Below, one piece after another: positions 1 to 5,298 of a stretch of DNA of 5,298 nucleotides; within the stretch, counting starts at the first letter, position 1; each line of letters begins with the position of its first letter. The stretch is from Clostridia bacterium. GTDB lineage: Bacteria > Bacillota > Clostridia > Oscillospirales > CAG-272. The stretch spans positions 1-5,298 of the forward strand of contig JAGAUC010000069.1 in NCBI GenBank assembly GCA_017621015.1, written 5' to 3'. The notes under the pieces were generated by a model. That model saw only the letters and a program-made list of their open reading frames with translations, was not told where the DNA came from and searched no databases. A program made the translations under genes and the position numbers.

Positions 1-1424
1 AGAACGGTCTCGGTGTAGCTGCCGTCGGCATTTACGACCTTTCCGATCGTAAAGCTGCCACTACCGTCCTTGGCCACGACCACCGTGCCCTCCTCGGGCT
101 CGCGGCTGTCGGGATCCTCAACGTCATAGCCCTTCGACGAGATCAGATTGCCGCTTGCATCATATTCATAGATGACAACGGTCGAAGAGAAGTTGCCGTT
201 GTAAAGGCCCTTGTTTACGTTCTGGTTGGAGTGGATCGCATGACCGTTGTAAACCGTATCATATGTGCCGACCTGTGCCGCTGTCAGGATCTTTCCCGTA
301 TCCACGTCCATAAAGGTGTTGGCCTTGGCACCCGAGCCGTATGTGCAGTTCAGCATGATCAGACGGTTGGTACCGTCCGTGGTAAATACGCTTGGGTCAT
401 TGTCGCGGAAGCAATACCAGACCCAACCCACACAGGCCCCCGATTCCAGCATAGCCAGCGAGTAGTGCTCATAGTAATCTCCTCTGTCCTGCTGCGTATA
501 CGCCAGGATACCGGAGCCCGTTGAGTTAGCCATCGGATAGCCGTTGGCATCGATCGCATCCATGCTCTTGGCAAAGAACTCGGTCACCATAAACGGAATG
601 CCTGAGTTGCGATACATACCGACCATTCTCGTGCCGCTGGGATTGAGACCGCCGTAGAGGTTGGCCGTAATGATGTCCAGATAGTAGCCGGCCGCTCTGT
701 GGAAGTCCTCGCAATCGTAAAGCGTACCGTTGATACGCGAGCCCAGATACATATGGTTGGGATCGACCGCCTCAATGGCCTCGCGCGTTACGCGGTAATA
801 TCTTGCGTAAATAAAGCCCAGGAACTCGCGGTTCATCTCAAGGAACTCGGGATGCGCATGGTACTCATCGATCGTGGGATTCTCGGTTCCCATTCGGTGC
901 TTCAGCCAGGTCCACGCCACCGCATACGAGAAGCCGTTGGTGGGCTCCGTGTAGGGATCCAGCGTCAGATACCGGGTCAGAATATCGTTACCCGAGGGAA
1001 GCTCGTTGTCACTCGTGTAACCGAAAACAAAGGGGTTTTCGGTATAGCCGCCCGCTGTAATGGTTTTTTCCGCCGTCTCGTTGGCCGACTTGACGAAGTC
1101 GGGGTCAAACACGTTGATGGTATTGTTTAAGGGGAAGAGTCCCTCGCTGACCTGCTGACGTCCAAGCGAGCGCATATACTGGCCGACAGTATGTACGCTG
1201 ACAATGGCGGGAAGACCGTCCTTAACGTTCAGAAGGTCAGCGTGCGTGCTTTCTGCCACCAGGTTGATACCGGCCTCCTTGAGCTCCTTGGTCATACGCT
1301 CAAAGTAGACCTCCTCAAGGCCGTAGTTGGCAATGGTATAATTCTCCTGATTCTTCGTACCGCCAATAACTACCGTATTCATGCCCTGCGCAATGAAGGG
1401 ATTGCCAAGCGGGTCAATGATGTA
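1..1424. repeat. Direct repeat copy 1 (gene B hydrolase domain and tail)
   Basis: This stretch aligns with 3875-5298 at a constant offset of 3874 bp. Both ends and every block I compared keep this offset, so there is no net insertion or deletion. Identity is high but patchy. The last 44 bases (1381-1424) match 5255-5298 exactly, and a run of about 32 identical bases lies around 146-177. It reflects tandem gene duplication. Both ends of the repeat are cut by the window edges, so the full duplicated unit is larger than what is seen. Confidence 0.93.
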
Positions 1425-3335
1425 GACTCTGCCGCCATGCTTTTCGGTGTGGAAGAAGCCGGTAGCCGTACCGGTAAATCCGGCATTGGTGATGCCGCCG
1501 TAAACGTCATGCTCGGCGATCATCTCACCGAGATCGGTCTCAAGGAAGGCAACGGCGGTGCTGGTGCCCAGCGTCGAAAGCGTACGCGCAAAGCGATCGG
1601 TCTTCCAGTCGCTCTCCTTTGCCTTGTAGCCGTTAGCGGCGTTCGTGGTCCAGACCGTGCCGCTCTTCCAGGTAAGCTCACGGGTAAAGTCACCCGTAGC
1701 CTCGGTCGCGCCGTAGCCCTCGGGAGCAAAATCGTCGATCTCGTGATAAATGAGGTTTCCGTTCTCATCCTTCGGGTAGACCTTGTCCACGATCTCGTCA
1801 AACCACTCGTTCACAAGATGCTCGGCATAGCCCCAAGGTTCATAGCCCTTGTTGATGACCTTGCCAAGATTGAGCGCAGGATAATACATCGAGGTCTCAA
1901 GATCAATGTAAGGAGCATAATCCGACTCCTTGGAGGCGACAAACACGGCGATGGTATCGTTGTGTGCCTCGTTGGTCAGACGGAAGGCCACCGTCAGCGA
2001 GCCGTCCTCCGTGCTGTTATACATCAGCTGCTCCTGAAGATACGGAAGAATATCCACCGTGAAATAGCTTCCCAGCTTATAATCACCGCGGTAAAGCTCC
2101 TCAAAGGCGGGGGCCAGCGTTCTGTAGTTGCCGGAATTGAGCGAATGCTCGTCCCAACCGGTGTCCACGGCATGCAGGATCAGATCGTAAGGCTTGCGTG
2201 CCTCATTCACCTCATGACCTTGGATATAAATGCGGAGCTTGGCCGCCGTAGCGGTCTCCATCACCTCGAGCATACGGGAGTCTAAGGTGAATTTAATGTA
2301 TGTCGCACGGTAATTTGCCGCATTCTCACCGCCGGGATTGCGGACGTCAAGGCGCTGAGCATTCCCGTTATCCGCCACGACGTCCTTGTAAATAAAGGTA
2401 TCGTCGGTGGGAAGCACCTGGTAACGCTTACCCGTCTGGGGGGTAAGAAGCGGATAGCCCTCGTCATCGGTCTTACCGTTGTAAATAAAGGAAGCCGCCA
2501 CGCCATAGCGACGGATACCATCCATGCCGAGCACATAAGGTCGGAGCACCAGCTCGAAGAGGTCACCTGTCGGCTCAAGCGGCAGGTCGTGGATCTCCAG
2601 CGCCGCCGCATAGTTGTAGTCATACAGCTCCTTGATGGAGTAGGTATTGCCCTTAGCATCGGTCAGCGTCTCATAGATCTCCTTGACGCGAAGCGAAAGC
2701 GGGTCGCTCAGCACGTTGCCATCCTCATCCTTGACAAGCACCAGCGCCTCATAGCCCACGCGGTTAAACTCGGTGCTGTTCACACCCAGGACCATACGCG
2801 CCGAGAACGCACCGCTCTCGGGCTTGGTGGTCTGGTAGCCGATGTAGTCGGCCGCCTCCTCACGCTTGAGCTCCATGGTGTAGTCACTGTCGGTTTTTAC
2901 AATAAGATTTTTGACCGTGGCATCCCACTCAAAGAAGCCGTCAAAATAACGGACCGCGTCCGAAACGTACTTGTCGGGCGTGAATCGCGTAATGTTGAAA
3001 TCCAGCACCTTTTTGTCATCAACAAACATCTCGCAAAAGCCACTCTTGGGCATAAAGACACAACGGATGTTGTACCACTTGCCGGTCTCAAGCTGAACGT
3101 CGGTCTTCTCCGAGCCGTCCGCCTTGGTATGGATGTAGCCCTGACTATCCAGACGAAGGGAGTTGAAGACCGTAGTCACGCCCGTCGCAGCGCTTTTATA
3201 TTGCCAGGAAAGGAAGGAAAGCGGCCTTTCCTCCGGCGTATATTGGCCGTCTCTCAGTCCCTGGGGGAAGCTTTCAAAGTAAAAGTCACCCTCCAGCGAG
3301 AAGGACAGATAGCTGCCCAGAATGTTCTGGTCATC
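1..3335 (-). CDS. Body of gene B after the stop: ConA-like, Ig-like, CBM96-like and GH-A hydrolase domains (partial)
   Basis: This is the open stretch after the in-frame TAA. Residue numbers count from the gene B start. The rest of a ConA/LamG-like sandwich (82-230) has FLSW, TGKWYNIRC, FVDDKKVLDF and FEWDATVKNLIV. A beta-rich Ig-like region follows (234-375). A module at about 388-565 has the DNRLRE/CBM96 pattern: DDTFIYKD, YIKFTLDS, AKLRIYI, a Trp-bearing VDTGW, then YFTVDILPYL and LTVAFRLTN. The barrel opens with GGRVYIIDPLGNPF (about 714-727), close to the GH50 entry motif, carries the putative acid/base in SDNELP (E859) and nucleophile in VTEFFAK (E1000), and ends near CVGWVWYCFRDND, matching the GH50 HWFQYRDQ block. 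The 141-residue spacing suits clan GH-A. The first in-frame ATG is at 3053, without a ribosome binding site and inside a domain, so independent translation is unlikely. GH-A fold: good confidence. GH50 assignment: moderate. Substrate: unknown. Confidence 0.75.
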
Positions 3336-3578
3336 TTAAATATAAAGGGCGCCACCGCGGGCCTCGCCACCGTTCGTAGTCATATACGGCGAGCCGTCCT
3401 CGTCGGTTCCGCTTTCCCACTTACCGTTGAAATCCACTACACGGTAGCCGGTGTCGGTCAACAGCTTCCACTCAAGGTCGGCAGCCGACGCCGAAACGGT
3501 AAGGACAATCAAGGTCACCGCCACAAGCACAAGGCTAAGAAGCAACCCCAAAATACGTCTTTTTCTCGTCTGTTTCAT
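3336..3578 (-). CDS. N-terminal fragment of gene B: signal peptide plus start of ConA-like domain (80 aa)
   Basis: This is the only part of gene B that would be translated if the TAA at codon 81 is real. Residues 1-8 are strongly basic (MKQTRKRR), followed by a hydrophobic stretch rich in Leu and Val (about 9-28) and a signal-peptidase I type site (ASA or SAA before DL, cleavage after about residue 32 or 33). No Cys lipobox is present, so a freely secreted protein is expected rather than a lipoprotein. After cleavage the chain starts a beta-sandwich with WKLL, GYRVVDFNGKW and GGALYI, which continues in the same frame past the stop. Alone, the fragment would be an exported peptide of under 50 residues with no complete domain and no expected function. 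The strong promoter, ribosome binding site and signal peptide argue that the full-length protein is, or recently was, expressed. Confidence 0.7.
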   Translation of the reverse strand: MKQTRKRRILGLLLSLVLVAVTLIVLTVSASAADLEWKLLTDTGYRVVDFNGKWESGTDEDGSPYMTTNGGEARGGALYI

Positions 3579-3587
3579 AAGCTACAT

Positions 3588-3596
3588 TCCTTTCTT
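3588..3596 (-). promoter_or_regulatory. Ribosome binding site of gene B
   Basis: AAGAAAGGA on the minus strand (3596-3588), with core AAAGGA ending 9 nt before the ATG at 3578. The good Shine-Dalgarno match and spacing fix the start codon and support a Firmicutes-like host rather than Bacteroidota, which rarely use this signal. Confidence 0.8.
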
Positions 3597-3624
3597 GGTA
3601 AAGATTTTATGCCTGTACATTTTA

Positions 3625-3653
3625 ATTATAATTTAAACCACAAAAAAAGTAAA
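3625..3653 (-). promoter_or_regulatory. Sigma-A type promoter of gene B
   Basis: On the minus strand the -35 box is TTTACT (3653-3648) and the -10 box is a perfect TATAAT (3630-3625), separated by 17 bp of AT-rich spacer. Transcription should start near 3618, giving a 5' leader of about 40 nt, too short for a riboswitch. The promoter lies after the gene A terminator, so gene B has its own transcript. The presence of such an intact promoter argues against long-term decay of gene B. Confidence 0.8.
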
Positions 3654-3679
3654 TAGGAAAATAGCCACAAAAACTTAGA

Positions 3680-3723
3680 AAAACGGCACGTTTTCGACCT
3701 TGTTAAAAAGGTCTTTCGCGAAA
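3680..3723. promoter_or_regulatory. Cluster of three abutting palindromes upstream of the gene B promoter
   Basis: In plus orientation: AAAACG-gca-CGTTTT (3680-3694), GACCTT-gttaaa-AAGGTC (3696-3713) and TTTCGCGAAA (3714-3723), each a perfect inverted repeat, packed into 44 bp between the gene A terminator and the gene B promoter. The nearest edge is 27 bp upstream of the -35 box. CG-centred palindromes are typical of LacI-family operators controlling sugar genes (known for the family), but no exact known operator is recognised. The position upstream of -35 would fit an activator or a looping repressor. The middle element could instead be a weak hairpin. Regulatory function is inference. Confidence 0.4.
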
Positions 3724-3731
3724 TCAGTCAT

Positions 3732-3767
3732 AAAAAGCGTAGGATCTGACCGTGTCAGATCCGACGC
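3732..3767 (-). terminator. Intrinsic terminator of gene A
   Basis: On the minus strand, 10 nt after the gene A stop, GCGTCGGATCTGAC (3767-3754) pairs with GTCAGATCCTACGC (3750-3737). This gives a 14-bp stem with one C/T mismatch and a 3-nt loop, followed directly by TTTTT (3736-3732). This is a classical rho-independent terminator and it isolates gene A from gene B. Read on the plus strand, the same hairpin is followed after five bases (aaatg) by seven T (3773-3779), so it could also stop antisense transcription. Confidence 0.92.
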
Positions 3768-3777
3768 AAATGTTTTT

Positions 3778-5298
3778 TTATTCGGCATCAAAATAAGTGA
3801 TAAGACCCATCATGTGATCGCTGATGTTCTTGATCGCGTTGGCAAACGCCACATACTGACCCTTGTAAGCCGTAAGAACGGTCTCGGTGTAGCTGCCGTC
3901 AGCATTTACGACCTTTCCGATCGTGAAGCTGCCGCCGCCGTCCTTGGCCACGACCACCGTGCCCGCCTCGGGCTCGCGGCTGTCGGGATGCTCGACGTCA
4001 TAGCCCGTCGACGAGATCAGCTTGCCGCTTGCATCATATTCATAGATGACAACAGTCGAAGAGAAGTTACCGTTGTAAAGACCCTTGTTAACGTTCTGGT
4101 TGGATGCCAGACCCTCGCCCTTATAGACGGTTGTCAGCGTGCCGACCTGAGCCGCCGTGAGGATCTCACCGGTATCCACGTCCATCAGCGTGTTGGGATG
4201 TGCTCCCACGCCGTAGACCATGTGCAGCATGATCAGCCGTCTGCCGTCGGCAGAGGTATAAATGCTCTGGTCATTGTCGCGGAAGCGGTACCAGATCCAT
4301 CCCACGCAGGCCTTCGATTCGATCATAGCCAGCGAATAGTGCTCGTAGTAATCGGCTCTGTCCTGCTGGGTGTGTACCAGAATACCGGCACCCGTCGAGT
4401 TGGCCATCGGATACCCGTTGGAATCGATGGCATCAATGCCCTTAGCAAAGAACTCCGTTACGATAAACGGAATACCCGAATTGCGGTACATACCAGTCAT
4501 GGTTGTACCTACGGGGTTCAATCCACCGTAGAGGTTGGCCGTGATGATATCCAGATAGTAGCCGGCCGCTCTGTGGAAGTCCTCACAGGTATACAGCGTA
4601 CCGTTGATACGCGAGCCGATATACATATGGTTGGGGTCGAGCACCTCGATGGCCTCGCGCGTCACGCGGTAGTAGCGTGCGTAGATAAAGCCGAGGAACT
4701 CGCGGTTCATCTCAAGGAGCTCGGGATGCGCATAGTACTCGTCAAGCGTCGGACACTCGGTTCCCATACGGTGCTTGAGCCAGGTCCACGCCACCGCATA
4801 CGAGAAGCTGTTGGTGGGCTCCTCCTTGGGGTCAAGCGTCAGATAGCGCGTCAGAATATCGTCACCCGAGGGAAGCTCGTTGTCCGAGGTGTAACCGAAG
4901 ATGAAGGGATTTTCAGCATAGCCACCCTCCGTAATGGTCGTAACTGCCGTTTCGTTGGCCGACTTGACAAAGTCGGGGTCAAACACGTTGATGGTGTTGT
5001 TGTAGGGGAACACGCCCTCGCTGACCTGCGGACGGCCGATGGAACGCATATAATTGCCGTTGGTGCTCACGCTGACAATAATGGGAAGACCGTCCGGCAC
5101 CTTGAGCAGATCGGCGTGCGTGCTTACGGCCGCCAGGTTGATACCGGTCTCCTTGAGCTCCTTGGTAATACGCTCAAAGTAGACCTCCTCAAGTCCGTAG
5201 CTTGTGATGGAGAAGTCCTTGTGATTTTGCGAGTCACCCAGCACTATCGTATTGATGCCCTGCGCAATGAAGGGATTGCCAAGCGGGTCAATGATGTA
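3778..5298 (-). CDS. Gene A: GH-A (GH50-like) glycoside hydrolase, C-terminal 506 aa, 5' end off window
   Basis: The frame enters at the right edge in YIIDPLGNPF and is open for 506 codons to TAA at 3780-3778. An internal GTG at 5244 is not the start, because the frame and the homology to gene B continue upstream. The visible part is a (beta/alpha)8 barrel and a C-terminal beta-rich tail. The putative acid/base is the Glu of SDNELP (codon 4878-4876, visible residue 141) and the nucleophile is the Glu of VTEFFAK (4455-4453, visible residue 282). DPNHMYIGSRI and VGWIWYRFRDND match conserved GH50 beta-agarase blocks (DPDHLYLGCRF-like and HWFQYRDQ-like). It is about 82% identical to gene B over 474 residues without gaps, so a similar full architecture of about 1220 aa is expected upstream. 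The last 31 residues (ending YFDAE) carry no LPXTG, SLH or dockerin signature, so the protein is probably released or held only by its binding modules. No disruption is seen. Confidence 0.85.
   Translation of the reverse strand, partial: YIIDPLGNPFIAQGINTIVLGDSQNHKDFSITSYGLEEVYFERITKELKETGINLAAVSTHADLLKVPDGLPIIVSVSTNGNYMRSIGRPQVSEGVFPYNNTINVFDPDFVKSANETAVTTITEGGYAENPFIFGYTSDNELPSGDDILTRYLTLDPKEEPTNSFSYAVAWTWLKHRMGTECPTLDEYYAHPELLEMNREFLGFIYARYYRVTREAIEVLDPNHMYIGSRINGTLYTCEDFHRAAGYYLDIITANLYGGLNPVGTTMTGMYRNSGIPFIVTEFFAKGIDAIDSNGYPMANSTGAGILVHTQQDRADYYEHYSLAMIESKACVGWIWYRFRDNDQSIYTSADGRRLIMLHMVYGVGAHPNTLMDVDTGEILTAAQVGTLTTVYKGEGLASNQNVNKGLYNGNFSSTVVIYEYDASGKLISSTGYDVEHPDSREPEAGTVVVAKDGGGSFTIGKVVNADGSYTETVLTAYKGQYVAFANAIKNISDHMMGLITYFDAE
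3875..5298. repeat. Direct repeat copy 2 (gene A hydrolase domain and tail)
   Basis: This is the partner of 1-1424 in the same orientation, offset 3874 bp. By hand count the proteins differ at about 87 of 474 positions. About 33 of these lie in the first 145 aligned residues, and only 5 in the last 76, so the tail is far more alike than the barrel entrance. Confidence 0.93.

Larger units (their letters stand above)
1..3578 (-). pseudogene. Gene B: secreted multidomain GH-A (GH50-like) glycoside hydrolase, interrupted by one TAA, 3' end off window
   Basis: One reading frame runs from the ATG at 3578-3576 to the left edge (1192 codons) and is broken only by TAA at 3338-3336 (codon 81). I read every triplet of the frame and found no other stop or frame change, and the domains on both sides belong to one protein. 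By alignment with paralog A the stop should lie about 96 bp beyond the left edge, giving about 1224 codons. Order seen: signal peptide 1-33, ConA/LamG-like sandwich about 36-230, Ig-like region about 234-375, CBM96/DNRLRE-like module about 388-565, linker, GH-A barrel about 705-1075, beta-rich tail. The enzyme would act outside the cell on a polysaccharide. The start is supported by a ribosome binding site 9 nt upstream and a textbook signal peptide. No frame erosion is visible, so the lesion is either very recent or a base error; function is therefore uncertain. Confidence 0.8.

Noticed and set aside
699..1130. Plus-strand open frame of 143 codons (and the smaller ones at 231-524, 265-465 and 3451-3636)
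   Set aside because: These are antisense shadows of gene B without start signals or family features.
1191..2285. Plus-strand open frame of 364 codons
   Set aside because: It lies exactly in the codon-aligned antisense frame of gene B. It stays open because gene B rarely uses TTA, CTA or TCA codons, and it ends at a single TTA Leu codon of B. No ribosome binding site, domain or composition supports it.
2282..2659. Minus-strand off-frame open frames (also 1520-1801, 2897-3091, 359-574, 526-714, 584-775)
   Set aside because: They overlap the verified gene B frame in other registers and have Arg/Ser/Thr-rich translations typical of out-of-frame reading of GC-rich codons.
3336..3338. Stop-codon readthrough or an alternative genetic code at the TAA
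   Set aside because: Only one such codon occurs in about 1700 codons, gene A ends with TAA directly before a terminator, and TAA is not used for selenocysteine or pyrrolysine insertion. Mutation or base error is simpler.
2589..3656. Plus-strand open frame of 355 codons covering the gene B start and promoter
   Set aside because: It is in the same codon-aligned antisense register as above. Its sequence mirrors gene B, its end is a low-complexity run from the AT-rich intergenic DNA, and no recognisable domain is present.
3579..3777. Riboswitch, small RNA, CRISPR or mobile element in the intergenic region
   Set aside because: The 199 bp are accounted for by a terminator, palindromes, promoter and a leader of about 40 nt. 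No direct-repeat array, IS end or conserved aptamer is visible.
3778..3874. Cell-wall anchor, dockerin or SLH domain at the C-terminus of gene A
   Set aside because: The final residues (ending LITYFDAE) show no LPXTG motif, hydrophobic anchor with basic tail, dockerin calcium loops or SLH signature.
5242..5244. GTG as the start codon of gene A
   Set aside because: The frame and the alignment with gene B continue without change to the right edge, and the GTG is inside the first strand of the barrel with no ribosome binding site before it.

Overview
The window holds two tandem, same-direction genes on the minus strand for large secreted carbohydrate-active enzymes, and nothing credible on the plus strand. 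The host looks like a Gram-positive, Clostridia-type (Firmicutes) bacterium. The evidence is a near-consensus sigma-A promoter (TTTACT, 17 bp, TATAAT), a good AAAGGA ribosome binding site 9 nt from the ATG, a long positively charged signal peptide without a lipobox, and AT-rich intergenic DNA beside coding sequence of moderate GC. This is inference; there is no rRNA or other taxonomic marker.

Layout in the direction of transcription (right to left): the C-terminal 506 residues of upstream gene A (5298 to 3778, entering from the right edge); an intrinsic terminator 10 nt after its stop (3767-3732); a cluster of small palindromes (3723-3680); a promoter (3653-3625); a ribosome binding site (3596-3588); then gene B (start 3578, running off the left edge). 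B reads as signal peptide, concanavalin A/laminin-G-like beta-sandwich, Ig-like beta-rich region, CBM96/DNRLRE-like module, linker, (beta/alpha)8 glycoside hydrolase domain of clan GH-A type resembling GH50 beta-agarases, and a C-terminal beta-rich tail. A shows only the hydrolase domain and tail.

The shared part of A and B aligns without a gap at a constant offset of 3874 bp (1-1424 against 3875-5298), with about 82% protein identity by hand count. The putative catalytic acid/base (NE) and nucleophile (TEF) are conserved in both. Divergence is concentrated in particular loops and nearly absent in the C-terminal tail.

The main oddity is a single in-frame TAA at codon 81 of B (3338-3336). The reading frame is otherwise open for all 1192 visible codons; I checked each triplet. 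Either B is a very fresh nonsense pseudogene or the base is a sequence or assembly error. A and B have separate transcription signals, so they look like independently transcribed paralogs in a polysaccharide-utilisation region. The substrate cannot be fixed from the sequence; agar-like or other algal/mucilage galactans are the first guess from the family resemblance.
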